Assembly: GCF_047496725.1 (NCBI RefSeq)
Contig: NC_132976.1
Coordinates: 10,896,001-10,960,000, forward strand
DNA: 64,000 bases
Reading direction: 5' to 3'
Source: Anoplolepis gracilipes
Lineage: Eukaryota > Arthropoda > Insecta > Hymenoptera > Formicidae
Below the pieces are notes generated by a model. That model saw only the letters and a list, made by a program, of their open reading frames with translations. It was not told the origin of the DNA and made no database searches. A program made the position numbers and the translations under genes. This document shows, piece after piece, positions 50,486 through 63,900 of this stretch. How positions within the stretch are numbered: the stretch's first letter is position 1; the number at the start of each line of letters is the position of its first letter.

Positions 50486-51803
50486 GCACGCTGTTGGATT
50501 CGCGAAACCACTGGAAACTTTCGCTTTTACCGTCATTTTATAATTCATGATATCGTCCTGTCGCTCGGATGTAATGCGGGTCTCGTTTCGTACCGTCGGC
50601 GGCGAGTAAAGAGGGTCTCTTCGTTCGTCGTGCTTGTCCTGTTGGCAGGTCCTTGCACTCACCTCGCGCGATCGAGCGCTTCTCGCCTTAAACGCTTATA
50701 TAAATCACGCACTTTATTATTGGTTGCGAGAGAGTCGTGGCTCAACGATAATCGTGTAGAAGAAGGTTCATTTTACCCCATTGCAACTTTGAGACTTGGA
50801 TCAAACAAAATAGAAAAAACGAAAATTTGAACTTTGGAGGATTCTTATTCTTTTATTTCTGTCAAATTACTTTAATAAATTGTGTTTTACATACCTATGA
50901 TTCCTTTATCGGCATCATAAATATATTATGAAAATTATACATTTTTTATTAATTTTTCGACTTGATATATAAAGAAATATTCTTATATAATATTATTAAT
51001 AATTTCTATCCATCGCGCAAATTCAGTGATTTTTTTTCATCAAGACTATTGACTAAAATATATTGACTGAAAAGTACTTTCTAGAATGTAACATGTTAGG
51101 TCGAGCATTTGTCGTTGCACGCTCAATATCTTAATTGGAATAAGTCCAAAGTTGTATCCCATTACGTCTAAGCATGCTGTCTCTCTACCCCATCTTTGCC
51201 TCACTATAATACATACTCTATCGCGTTGCCTGCCTTATGTGCGATGTACCTTCAGTTTCTATCTCTCTTTCTCACTTCTCCGCCATAAAGCGTCCCTTGG
51301 ACCACCTCTTGATTATTCTTCATTGGCGTAGAGATTAATTAAAATGACACTTTTATTATTTATTTTTGTTGTATCACTGTTATTAAATAATTTTAATAGA
51401 TCTATGAAATTATCTTTAAAGTTATCAATAATCAGCGATACAACAAATTCTTCTACGAAAAGTTTTTTTTTTAAATATAATTATTTTATATCTACATTTG
51501 ACTAATTTATTGCGCAGAGCGTAATAATTTTTAATAGCTTCTCTATTTTAATAAATGTCACCTTTTTCTTGAGAATGCGAAAGAGAAATGTAAATAATTT
51601 AAATTCTAAGTTTTGGCACGTACTTAATTTTAATCTAATACTCAAGTATCGCGTTGATCGTCTTAGGACGTCGGATGTTACGCCATTGGCGAAGGGTTGA
51701 GATCGACCGTCGGTGGGTGTCTCCTCTCTTTATCTCCTTGCACAGATTTTAATATAAATTATAATCTAATGTCGTTTCTTAATACCTTTCTACCCCCGAC
51801 CAT

Positions 51804-51828
51804 CGCCGCCGCCGCCGCCGCCACCGCC
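51804..51828. repeat. (GCC)n trinucleotide repeat
   Basis: About seven GCC units followed by a diverged unit. It falls in a 72-codon frame as poly-Ala, but that frame has no other protein-like feature. Confidence 0.85.
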
Positions 51829-54800
51829 ACGGTTTCTCCGGACCCCAAAACGTCGAGGTCATTATTAGGGATTTCTCATTATGCGATCAATCATTCTCAG
51901 GGATCGCGAAGCTAATTTCTTGCGTCAATTAATATTGCGATAGCGGCCATCGACGGAGAAAACGTCGACGGCATTCCTTTCCTGCTTTACGACCAGCATC
52001 GTTCCTCATTTTCGTATCATTTAACATTCAATAGGACATCTCGTTTAACGTTGCAATCATGCTCACTTTTCGCGAGTTGTCAAGAACCTGTCAAATAATT
52101 ACGAACTCATATATCATGTCTACTTAAAAAAAAAAAATCAATTATCATTAATTAGGTTTCGTAATGATATTTATTCTAAAGTTTTTGATTTTTAAATGTT
52201 TTATGGTCTTTAACATATAAAATGGTAAACTTTAATTATATTAATTAAAAAGTTACATTCTAAATACTAATATGGATTGTATGTAATAGACCTTGTATAA
52301 AGATTTTAAGAAAGAAACATTTTTGTTTACTTAAATCTAGCTAGCGTGTGCAAATGAACTCTGCTCGTGAAAAAATGTACAATTATAATTTTATCTAATT
52401 TTGAAATAAGTAAATGGAAATGTCAATTGATTAAAAATGCGACAAACCAGATACTGGATCAAATTGAACCGACTGGTAGCGTCCTCGAGACAATAAAAAT
52501 TGCAGACGAGATCGCGGAAGTTGATCTCAGAAAAAGTCTCGATGCCTCGAGGTGGTAGATGTAGAGTGAGAGTTAAGATATAGAACAAACCGATGGATTT
52601 ATGCCTCGGACCAGGAAGCATCATCGTTCTCTCTTCGATAGATATATGGGACTGTATACGCACTTCTCCGCGCATCTCTTTTCCTCTTTTTTTTCCCTCC
52701 TTTCCTCCCTCTCTCTTTCTCTCTATTTCTTCTCCTGTCAATATTTACCCTCGTACGCAATGCCTTGGGTTCCTATATTTACGAACAAATACGCATATAC
52801 AGATATATAAACGTGTCATCCGTGTTTGCCTTCTTATATCTGCCTGTATCTTGCGCTGGTCGCCCCTAAAAGCTACCGTCGAACGCCCCTAAAATCAGAT
52901 CAGTAACCCCTTTGGCAAACTTCAACTTCGATGAGTCCGCTGTAAAATATCTTGATGCTCCAAAATATCTTCATGCTTTACTAAAACAACTATTTTTATT
53001 TTGTCGATAATATTGCAGTTTGGAAAATAATTGCATTGTAAAAGTTCTTGACAATAATATAAATATATTAGCAACTTAAACAACAATAATTCAACGGTCG
53101 TTTAAAGAATATTTAAAGAATTTTTTTAGAGACAAACTCTCATGTTTATTATTCATTTCTTTAACAGCGAATTCTCTAGTAGAATACCCTCAGATGATTC
53201 CACTCTTACGGGGAGGTTCGGAAAGTCCGGGAGTTGCGTCTCCGAGGAAAGGGGATCTGAGGGGTGGCAACCGAACTTTGGACTTTGAACTTTGCCGTTC
53301 GAGTGACCTCGCGGCCGTTTTATTTCACTTTCGGCCATTAACATACTTTGCTTCAGGATTTTTCCTACTTCCGCGCAAAGTACTAGTGCTTGCATAATTA
53401 CCGTCTTACCATCTTGCGGTTTTCCCTTTCTCAGCAATCGTCTAGAGTGAAAAAAACACAGTTCTAAATCTTCAGTTTTAAGATGAAGTATTTTGTTATT
53501 TTATGTCTTTATAAAATTATTTAATTATTACATTTATATAACATAAGCTTTACATATAATATTGCTATTTTGATTGTTACATATCAAATATATTTTACGT
53601 GATGCAGAAAATCGATTTTGTTCATTTAAACTATCGTGATGTACTAATAATACGAATAAAGGACGAATCGCGAATCGTCTGAAACGGTGGGTTATCGGGA
53701 GCAATTACATGTCAGACAAATACTCTACTTTCGACTCGGGAGTGGATCCCTTCTGGCTGTCGTTTCGATGTCGGCTATAATTCCGGAGAGTACCGTCGTT
53801 TATTGTTCGCGATAGCTCGGAAACAGAAGCGGGACGCAAAAAGACGAAGCGAGAATCAACGGTACCCTGAAGAAAGGACGGCGGTCGCGCGAAACGGGGA
53901 GAAAGAGCAAAAAGAGAAAGCAGCCAGCGCGGCTTGTAGGAAAGCTCTTTCCTGGACGACGACAATGGGGAAGAGAGCTTTTTCCTCCTGGGCGCGGGGC
54001 CATGTATGGACCTCACGACCACCTACGAGACGAAGCCGGCGTCGTCCTTCTCATCGGCAAAAAGTAACGCGAAAGTAAGCCTATCGTAGGAGGCGTGGAA
54101 CACGGAGCTTTTCCCGAGTGTGTCTCGCCGACGAGCTTTCAGCGAGAGTGGGGCCACGCTTGCGCGTGAACGTTTCCGGCAAGAGGAGGAACGATAAAGA
54201 GGCCGCAGGAAGAGAAAGAGAGACGGGAGAGTTTCTCTAGAATTTCGAGGGTAGGACGCGAGCGCGGGGAGGGATGAAAACGTCGCCGGGGCAGGACGTT
54301 CCAACACTCCTCTTCGAGGCTTGCGAACGCGAGGATGTCTTATACGTCGCTGTCACGTTCGAGATACATTATTATTGATATAGCGATGTAGAAATTGCGC
54401 GCATCGCTTCATGTTTGTGTCAAATATATCGAGGCCGTTCTAGTTTAATATTGTATAATTGTATTTGTAGAATTATAAAAATTTATTTAAATTTTATGGA
54501 TATTTATATCATGATACATTATATAAAACATTGTATTTAGTAATAATTATACATTACTTTATTATAATACTTTATGAAAAAAGAAAAAATTATTCATTAT
54601 TTATTTTTATTAACGGTTGGATATTAGTTTCAAATTTGTCTTTTAAATTCTTACGATACGAAGTTCCCTAAATTATTCAATTTCTCTTAATTTATATGCA
54701 TCTTTAAAGCATTAATCATCGAGAGAGAGTTATTGTATTCCGCATTTACTTTTACTTTCGCTTCGCCAGCCAATATAGTTTCAAAAGTATTGATAAACAC

Positions 54801-55613
54801 TGTTAGGCGACAATATCAGGACGGCCGTAAACGTGCTTGTTAATGAGATAGTCGGTGTGTAAGTTAAATCATTTAGGAAACTTTGATCTCGCAGAGTCGA
54901 TCGTCTTATACCGTGTCAAGGTAAATATTGCAATTGTTCGTCAAGATATCAAAGCACCGCACTGGATACAGATTGTCTGTCAACATTATCATCACGTTTA
55001 CTGTGGCGAATGATTTATGGAAATTGATTACAATCAAACAAAAGCCACGTGGGCGTCACGCGGAATGATCGAAGCGAGTAATAACGTAAGGGATTGTGAG
55101 GTGAAAAGATTGATGCGAATTAAGAAATTTATTAATTATATAAAATAAATATATATATATAATGTATGGCAAAAAATTATTTATTCTTTGATAATCTTGT
55201 AATTTAGGGCTGTTATTGATTTATCTTTTGATACTGACAGTTGATATTTTTCTTTAATTATATGATCATATTAATATGTATAACTTAAATATGTTTAACA
55301 AACGATTGTTTATGATATCGATGCGTATATTCATGTGCGCGTGCAAATATCGACAGATATCGCGTAGTACTAATAATAGTCTTTTCATGTCCAGTAAAGA
55401 CAAAAAAATATGAATGCCTACATGTCTTGGAAATAACGACCTACATCTTTTTATGGCTTGAATGTAAAAGAAAGGAAGCGTCATATGTTCGTATGTAGGA
55501 CACTCATATTCTATCTTTACAGTGTGAGACGGCATTTAATTGTTTCAGTTTGAGAGGTATGTATCGATACATTATTTCCGGATTACAAGACAGTTTTAGG
55601 TTCCGCTTATATA

Positions 55614-55817
55614 ATGTGCTTGATTTTACTGCTGTGTTTTCTTTTACTTGCACTCGTGTCTCTTCTCGCATTATTCGGTGTGAATTTGAGAGTAAATTTT
55701 CGATTTTTCCCTCCCTCTCCCGTCTTTTCGCATCTGGCCGACGCTCCGTTCTCGGACAACTTTAGAAGGAAGCTGGAAGGAGTAAAAGTTGCCGACGGTT
55801 GGCGGAAAGAAAGATAG
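55614..55817 (+). other. 67-codon open frame with strong hydrophobic N-terminus
   Basis: ATG at 55614 opens a peptide beginning MCLILLLCFLLLALVSLLAL, a nearly unbroken hydrophobic stretch of about 22 residues that would serve as a signal peptide or membrane anchor. A polar tail rich in Arg and Lys follows, and the frame ends at TAG. A weak donor-like AGGAGTAAAAG lies in the tail, so it could be a first exon of a secreted or anchored protein. T-rich DNA often encodes Leu/Phe runs by chance, and another frame overlaps. No homologue is recognised. Confidence 0.17.
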
Positions 55818-56703
55818 AGAGGCGAAGCGAGAAGAACTACTTCATTGGTGGAACTTAATTCACTTAATAGATTCTAAATGGAGTAACTCCGATCTGGCAA
55901 GACTCGGCCGTTTCTTAAGCGTCGGAATAAAAAGTTCTTGTCCCGGTGAGAACGGAGACAGCCGACGCACTTTAAAGATAGGCTACGATCAGCAAAGTGA
56001 AAGTGACCAACGGGAAACAACTTTGAAAACGTATAAAAAATAATTGACACGATCATGACAATTAAACATGATTTTAGAGGATTATTTGAGGATGTCTTCG
56101 CGCGTACAACAATTATATTTTCGATTTCTTGCATGTAGTAACCATGCAATAAAAGATAAATGGACCAATAGAAAGATAAAGAGAAAGATTAATTAAATAC
56201 ATTTAATTTAAATTTTATGGATTATACGACTTTTTGTCTCAATCGTAAACATGACTGTAAAATTGTGTGACAAAATATTGTTATAATCAATAATAACAAT
56301 AATAATAAGCAAAAAAAAGAAAAAAAAATGTATTTTACTTTTACGTGAGTGAGGTATGTTAGAAAATTAGGTGACAATCTAGATCGAATATTTGTTATAT
56401 TACATACTTCCATAATTCCTGCCATCGGCAAACCGGCGAGGTTTGTCCGACGTTTGCTTTTGATGCTTTTGAGCTCGTGAAGTGCCGGCTCGTGGTATTG
56501 GTGCAGGTTCAAGGGAGCTGGCCAAAGAGAAACGCATCGGTCTCCGGTAGCTAATTTATGACTTCGGAGGTGAATTTTGTGCAGGAAACACATCAAAGTT
56601 CAGTAGCGGTCAATGCAACTCACGCACATACACACACGCGTGTACGGGGCGAGAAGAGGATGGTATGTCTGCGCGAGAGAAAGAGAGATAGGTTAAAAGA
56701 TGA

Positions 56704-56744
56704 GGGAGAGGTAGAAGAGAGAGGGAGAGAGAGAGAGAGAGAGA
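56704..56744. repeat. (GA)n-rich microsatellite
   Basis: An interrupted AG tract in a longer purine-rich stretch. Confidence 0.85.
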
Positions 56745-57150
56745 ACGAACATGGAGCTTCACGGACGGTAAAGCAACCACGGGCCGCGCTCTAACTACGT
56801 TAAAAGTTTTAATATTAGTTTAGTCGACGGCCACGGTAGATTGAGACGTAATTCCAGGTAATACCACGGTTCTACGAGCTACTTCCAGCTAATACCGAAC
56901 GAAACGCGTTCTACAAAGGACCCTCTAGTCTCCCCCGCGCTCCTTAATCTGCATTAAACTCGACGTTCGGTAGCCCGCCGTCTACTCGTCGGCTGCGAAC
57001 GAACCCGCCATTCACGATCGTATGGTATCTTCGGTTTTTACGCGAGAGATCCAAAGAGCCATCGCTTCTCTCTCCCTCTGTCTCTTGACCGACGCAATCG
57101 CGCGATTCGGTCGCAGCGATTTCAATTACACCATTGAAGAACACGTTCGC

Positions 57151-57170
57151 TTTTTTTTTTTTTTTTTTTT
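57151..57170. repeat. Poly-T tract
   Basis: 20 consecutive T residues. Confidence 0.9.
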
Positions 57171-58278
57171 ACTTCAACACCTTACGTTACGTTTAAAGGT
57201 TGGCAAAGGTGTAAAATTTTGGCGGATATATGTATGTACATCAGCGCAATGTGGAGTATTTTTCGTTGTGAAGTAATTTTGTGAGATGGAAAAATCTGAT
57301 ACCAGATAAATTGCCTCCTTTATATATATATATATTCTTCTCTCTCTAAAATCTCGTGTTTCTTTCTGATTGCAAATTTTTGTTTTTGAGATATTCCGGA
57401 ATAACGTGTGTAAAATCAATACAGACGACAGGCGATAACTATGTATGAATAATTATTTATGATCTACGACGCGAAATATGAGATTAGCTACGTCATATTT
57501 TATAGTTGGTGAAATAGCTCGGAAACAGTTGACTTGAAAGTTTACGCGCTAACATGGCGTACATATATTTTGTGCTTATTCGGGCAATCAATTTGCTGAA
57601 AAAAATTACGCGAGAAGCGACTTGCGATTAATGGACGATCAGAGAATACAACATTTTCGATTAAAATATATTTAAAAGCTATAGTCGTGTATAATTTTAT
57701 ATCTTTTCATGAATATACGTATGTATATAATTCTATGTGTATAAAGATCATGGTAGCTTTCGCGATAAAATGTGTGATATACATCTGTTTATTATTTAAA
57801 TCTTTATCTCTTCTTCTGTCGGCTATGTGTTTATTTATCATCTGTCTAAAGATCGCTCATTTTGATTATGTACATCGTGATTTCTCCCAAGATCACGGCG
57901 CGGCGCGGCGTGCCGGCTGCTGCAGTTTACGTGCACTTCGAGCAGAGAGATTTACCCTCGTTGTCGGTAATTGAGCGAGGCGAAGGGTCGCGCTTCCGAG
58001 TTCTCGTAATTTCTTGTCACACGACGGACGTTTTGGAGTGAAGCGCGGGAAGGCGCACAAGGCGAGCGAGCGAGGGAATAGGAAAAAATGCACCTGCGAC
58101 GGGTAATAATTTGTGCCGTCCAAGCTGCGACGGTGGTCCCTTGGTGAGGGATGACAGGGGGCAGCAGGGGGGAGGGAGGTTTGTGGAGAAAGGGGAAGAG
58201 GATGGAAAAGGAAATAACTCGGAGGTGGACCACGCGTTTTGCTTGGAACCTCGTCTCCGTACTAGCAAAATCGTACTA

Positions 58279-58740
58279 CGCCCTATCTTTCTCCCCCTTT
58301 GCCCCTCCTACCCCTTCTCCATCTCTCTCTCCTCTCTTTCATTCTCGGTCGCTCTCCCTCCCCCTCCGTCTCTCTCCTCGTTCTCTCCTCATCTCTCTGC
58401 CTCTCTCGTTCTCTCTCTTTCCCTCAGAGACGAGACGAGTCGATGCGTGCGTACGAACACAAGCGAGAAAAGTTTTATTCTCACCAATACTGATGCACCT
58501 TCAACGTCGCACATCCAACCTTGTCTCTCTTTCGTTCTCCTCTCTTCTCACGCTCGCTTTTCTCCTCCTCTCTAATCTAACTCCTCGCAAACGCGCACAC
58601 AACCGCGTATCGGTGCTGTTCAACGTCGGCGGTCTCCACCTCACCAATACCAGTTTGAAATCCTCCTCCGGCTCCTTCCATCTACCCCTCTTTCTGCTTC
58701 CTCCTTCTCCTCTTTCTCTTCCACCGCTGTCCTCCTCTTG
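58279..58740 (+). repeat. Long pyrimidine-rich, CT-rich stretch
   Basis: About 460 bases in which C and T strongly predominate on the plus strand, densest at 58279-58427. It produces several overlapping spurious frames. Such asymmetry can come from decayed CT microsatellites or from CU-rich untranslated RNA. Confidence 0.75.
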
Positions 58741-60083
58741 ACGGTGGTGTTGTACGACCTCTCGGGGTTGCTCGTGGAAAATCGGTGCTCTTCGTCGACG
58801 TCGCGGCGCGGACGGTTCGGACGGGCCTCGTAGGGCTGCCTAACGTCGATCACGGGTCTACGTCTCCTCTTTTGAGCTTCCTCGACGTGTCTTCCGGCAT
58901 CAGGATCGCGGTAAACGGAGAAGAGATCAAACGGTGCCCTAGAATTGTACGAGAGAAGTAATCTTTTGCGGTAACCCAGAAGGATTCCCCATAGCTGTAC
59001 ATCGGTCATCGATTAACGTGCAAGATCTTTCAACGCAAAGTGAGTACTAAGAATCACTCTTGAATTTGGCGCAATCTCGAATCTCTCGCGAGTTTTCATA
59101 GAATTTCGAATTTACCTTTAGATTTCTAATGAAACGTCGGAGAAAAGTCTCGGGTCGCTCTTTTTCGCGTCAATATTTGACAACTTGATAATAATGTAAG
59201 AAATCTTCGTACATGTATGTGTGTTTACAAGGGGGAGATGTAACAAATTCGAACTTTTTTGAAATATAAATACTTTTTTTATTGTCGGTATCAAGTGTGA
59301 ATTTGATATTAATAACTTTATTTTTTTATTTTTTCGTCTACACCACTTTTATAATATAATAATAAAGTAACGTTTATATGTAAACATATCTTCAACGATA
59401 GTCAACTCGCGATACTGTTACTCTTTGCGGCACTTAATAATATTGTGAACCACTCTTTTTTTCCATCCACTAACGCAATTCCACGTGCTTCGCGCTTTCT
59501 TCAAACAATTACTGTAAAAACATATTCGCACTGTTCCAAATCCGTGTTGCTTTGCCGACGCGTCTGGAAAACGAGGACGGCGTGACTTCTCACCGACTTC
59601 GGTCGCGGCGGCAAATTCACAGGTAGGCTCGAGAAGTGTGCGGGCGTGCACTTGGAATTTGGTTTTAGTCAAAGTTTCCAAGGTGAACCGGTTGTGCGCG
59701 AAGTGCGCGCATCTGCGAGGGGTATACACCTCACAACGGGGGGTGAAAGAGGATCGAGGGAGCGGAGGGGGTCTCTGTCGGGAACTTTGTTCTTGTTCTT
59801 GCGAGGAACTTCGGCCCACCTTCCTATGTTTCCCCTTGTCCCTCTTCCGTGCCCCCTCGCGTCTTCGTGCCATTGAACAAACTAGTCCGCTTCAACGATA
59901 GTTACTTCTTTCTTGTTACGCGGCTACCGAGTTTTGCGCCGACACGCCGCTTACGGAAGGTTGTGGTGAACTTGGTACCCTCCACGTTCCAGACCCCTCC
60001 CTCTCACTCTCCATTTCGGCCGCGAGGGATCACCGGGATTCGGGGTTAACGACAGTTGACTTGTCCGCGTCGTCTTTCCGACG

Positions 60084-60311
60084 ATGAAATCGACAAAGGC
60101 CGAGAGAGATATCAGCATATGCGAAGTTTGCCGATACAGCGAAATCAATGCTGTTTTCGAGCAATTGGGGCAGAAATTCTTGTTAGATATCTATATCAGC
60201 GAAGATACTCTAATAGTTTCTGTCCTCTATTACGTGAAAGTGATTGATGCTGGATATCTTGGTGAACGCTTTTCCTTTCAAAATCCTTGTAAGAACTTTA
60301 TGCTTGTATAA
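60084..60311 (+). other. 75-codon open frame, no recognised homology
   Basis: ATG at 60084 opens MKSTKAERDISICEVCRYSE and the frame ends at TAA in AT-rich DNA. Composition is balanced, with acidic and hydrophobic residues interleaved, more protein-like than most frames here. A donor-like CTTGTAAGAA lies near its end (about 60288), so it might be the 5' part of a spliced gene preceded by the GC-rich 59.5-60.06 kb patch. No domain is recognised and the two Cys give no clear motif. Confidence 0.15.
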
Positions 60312-60948
60312 TTTACAACTAATGTAAAAAATATTGAACATTTTCTACTTTAAACATTAAAAACAAAAACTATAGTTTGACGGTTTTATATATTGAAAAT
60401 ATTGATTTTATTAAACTTACTAATATTCATTGTTAATTTATTGTAAAATGTTTTTTGTGTCTTGTAATATTCATTATTTATATTATCTTTTGCAAAATAT
60501 AGAATTGTAATACTCTGACAAAACTTCAAGAGCAACAAAAAGATGTGTTTTAAAATTAATTTATAGCAAGTCATTTGAAAATAATCAATTGTTATTATTC
60601 ATGATCTTTACTTGATGGTTTCAAATTTTGAAGATTTGACACAGAATTATCTGATGTTGTACAGCATGCTGGGAAAGACGAACATGTCGGTATTTTTAAC
60701 AGCATCGAGCAACATACATTTCTTTTAGTCAGCCAGTTACTGTTACGGTAACACGGTATCAAAGAAAAACATTCATTGGCGAGCAGTTACTTTGTTAGTT
60801 CATCTCAGGAAAGTCATCGGTTTTGACGATTAAATTAGTTTTTAAGAATTCTTTGAGAGAGAATGTGTCACCTTCGCGGTAAACGAAAGAGAAAGAGACA
60901 AAGGGGGAGAGATCGAGCGCTAAACGGGAAGGGGGAGAGAACACGAGA

Positions 60949-60989
<41 letters not shown>

Positions 60990-63900
60990 TGAGTTGGTAG
61001 GGGAATTGTTACCCGAAGTTTAAACTTGGTTGTCGACTGCCGTTAACAAGGTTTGCCATGGGGCTGGTTCAGTAGTGTCTAGGTCTCGGGGTGTGCCACA
61101 TCTCGCGCCCAGAGACGCTCGTCTTCGTCGTATTCGAAATCGGTAAACCGGTCGATCACGCGACTTTGTTATTTTTCCACCCGGGTGTCGCGATACCGTC
61201 TTTGAACGAACGATTTCGACGATAGTAGCGACCGTCGTTTCTGCTGACTTGGTCCAGAGAGTAAGCTCTTAGAGTGCGGAAAGGTTTAGATTATAGTGAT
61301 CGCGAAGGACTTGTAAAGGAAACAAGCGGTGGAATCCTGTTCAGATGCTGTATTGGAATCTACCGATAAATCGTGCATCATGTAGGTATTTTATAGGTAT
61401 TTATAGCATTATATATATATGTCAACATTATATAAGACATATTTAAATATTGGAAGATTATATTATATTTGGTTTGGAAGTTTTTGAATATTTTATTATT
61501 AGTCTATAAAAAGTATTGTGAAAATAGTGACTGACGGACGACTTATATATTTTATATTACTTTTTATTCTTTAGTTTTCGTTATTTTAAAATATAATTTA
61601 TACGTGAAACATATATTCGCAATTTCTACGTTGAAATCAACAATTTTCTTGTTATATTAATATTATTGTCGACCTTTTTCTCGACTCTTTGATATTTTAC
61701 ATAAGTTTGAATCTTGTATGTACATACGGATGTAGAAATAAAATGTTCTTAAACACATTGCATTGTAAACTGTTTTTCGACCAAGGAATGAACCGTCGGG
61801 TATACTGTACCGAAACAATGCACCCGTTTCGATAGTAAGGGTCGGTTAGAAGAAGATTCTAAAGTTAGACGCAGGGGTAGAATTTGGGCGGAAGAGTCAT
61901 AGCCCGACGCGGCCACCGTGGTTAAAGCAACCCCGCGTTCGCTGATTATATCGATTTGAAGCCCACACCTAACGGAATTACGTTGAAAATTGCCTTAACC
62001 TCGCACAACCTTAAAGCCACATGGGAAGAGATTCAACTTTTGCCGATTGAAGACGCTTCAAGGTTGCAACGATCTACATTATGACGTTCTAAAGAATTCA
62101 GCAGAGATTTATCTTTTAACGTATAACAATTTATATTAAAAGCTGAGACGATTAAACATGTCAGGTTGAGCGATTATAAGCTACATTATCAGCAATTCAG
62201 TTCCTTGGTCTTAATTAGCTGAAGAAAATAAGAAGCAAAATTTAAATGACAATCAACGCGTTATATATTTCACTTCTCTATTACATTTATGATCAAGTAA
62301 CGCAAGTTGGCGTGTGCATTACAACGCTCGCGCGTATGACATTTATCATAAGCAACGTGTCACGGGCATGATTAATTGCTTAACGTCAGCAAGTTGAACC
62401 GCGTACAGACGATGGCTTAATTAATGAATAATTAATTATATGTATATTTAGGTAATTTTCCCGCGGTCAATTATTTTAACTTCCTATACACTTTACTTTT
62501 CATGACGATCATTATTGCAACTAGTTGGTTTGCATAAAATATAGATTTTTTTGCAGGCTCGAATGACGTAATATTGCAGGATGGCGATAATTTTAAAGGC
62601 ATCGTGCTACGGTGATACTGTTTCAACAAAAAGTAATTTACGATAGCTTTTTATTGTTGAGATAAATGCATGACAGAAATGATAGCCAGTGCCGTCGGGC
62701 GCTTAAACGTCACACATTCAATTACTCGGAACGAAACAATTGAGGAGAGGAATGCTCCATCGAGATGCAAATCGGTGCAAATTTTTGTACGAGTCGTGAA
62801 AGAAATCAGCTGTCTGTTTGTTAGCATTATTTATCGCAAATTTTTCTTTTTTATATATTCATCGCGTTATTATGCCAACAACGGATGAGTTTATTGATAT
62901 TATCATCATGTTACCGTTGCAAATAAATACATAATTAACATGCAACAGCTATTATATTATTACATTGTAACAATTACGTTGTTATAAGAATTTTTAAATT
63001 AAAAGTTTGTGAGAGACATCTTTTTTAATGCTTATGTGTATTAATAACTTGTATATAATATTATAAGAGGTAAATTTATGACGTGCTTTAAATTAAGTTT
63101 TTATGATAGAAATAATAACTGTCTACATTTCTCTCCTTTTTTTTTGAATTAAAATTAAACTTTTACCATTATAGACACTTTTGCGGCACGGTTTTGGCAT
63201 TTTGCCTTGAAAACTGGTAGTATGACAAATTCAATAAGTTTCTCAAGGTTTTGTACAAGAAGATTAACATTGAAATCGCTTCGATTTTTGAATTTAAGTT
63301 TTATTGTAACATTTTTTCATATGAATTCTGTATATCTTGAAATTTGCAAATTATGGTTCTGCGATGACAAAAAATATTGATTTAGTCAGTTCAATAATTA
63401 TATGTTTTCGAGCGATTTGTAGCTCAGTTTCTTCGACAATTTTCGGTTATTCTGGCGAGTCCTGAGCGATATAACCGGGTGCTCGCACGCTAGCGTGATC
63501 TAATTTGTCGAAGAATGTGCTATCGCGGGTAACTGCGAGACGGTGCAAGAAGACGATGGAAAGGGTTAAATGGGGCCCGCGGGGAGGGGAAGGGGGCGGC
63601 GGAGGGACGACGGTGGCGATGAGGGACGCGAAATGCGGAGGGGGCAGGCAATTAATACGACGCGGAGGCATGCACGTCGGCAGGCAACGCCGAAGGCTCG
63701 CTTCATTAGGGCCCGAACGAAGGGTAGAAGGGTTGATTTTTACCTCGAAAATCTTCCTACCGTCGGCTCATTGGTTTCCAATTATCGAAATGCCGTCGCC
63801 TTAGGGCATTCTTGCCTTGCTCCCTTGTCTTCCATTTTCCCTTCCGAATGTTCGTTAAACCTTTATGATAATCGCTGCAAGAATGCGGTTTCATTTATTG

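Larger units (their letters stand above)
48111..55613. other. Non-coding DNA, mixed composition
   Basis: A GC patch at 48.6-49.25 kb has retained CpG, a TCAGTC initiator-like match at 48710 and a donor-like GTGAGC at 49158, but no recognisable coding exon. Further patches lie at 49.55-49.85, 50.4-50.8, 51.65-52.1, 53.2-53.4, 53.7-54.35 and 54.8-55.1 kb. AT-rich DNA separates them. Frames of up to 165 codons lack family features. Confidence 0.6.
55818..60083. other. Non-coding; promoter-like GC and CT-rich block
   Basis: AT-rich parts (56.05-56.35, 57.18-57.85 and 59.2-59.4 kb) alternate with GC-richer patches. From 57.89 to 59.05 kb the DNA is CpG-retaining and then strongly pyrimidine-rich on the plus strand. 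It ends near a good splice-donor match (AAA then GTGAGTA, about 59038). The patch at 59.5-60.06 kb is also GC-rich. Long frames here (up to 196 codons) are CT-tract translations rich in Ser, Leu, Pro and Phe. Confidence 0.55.

Noticed and set aside
58111..58741. Frames of 154 and 196 codons
   Set aside because: They translate the long pyrimidine-rich stretch in different phases.
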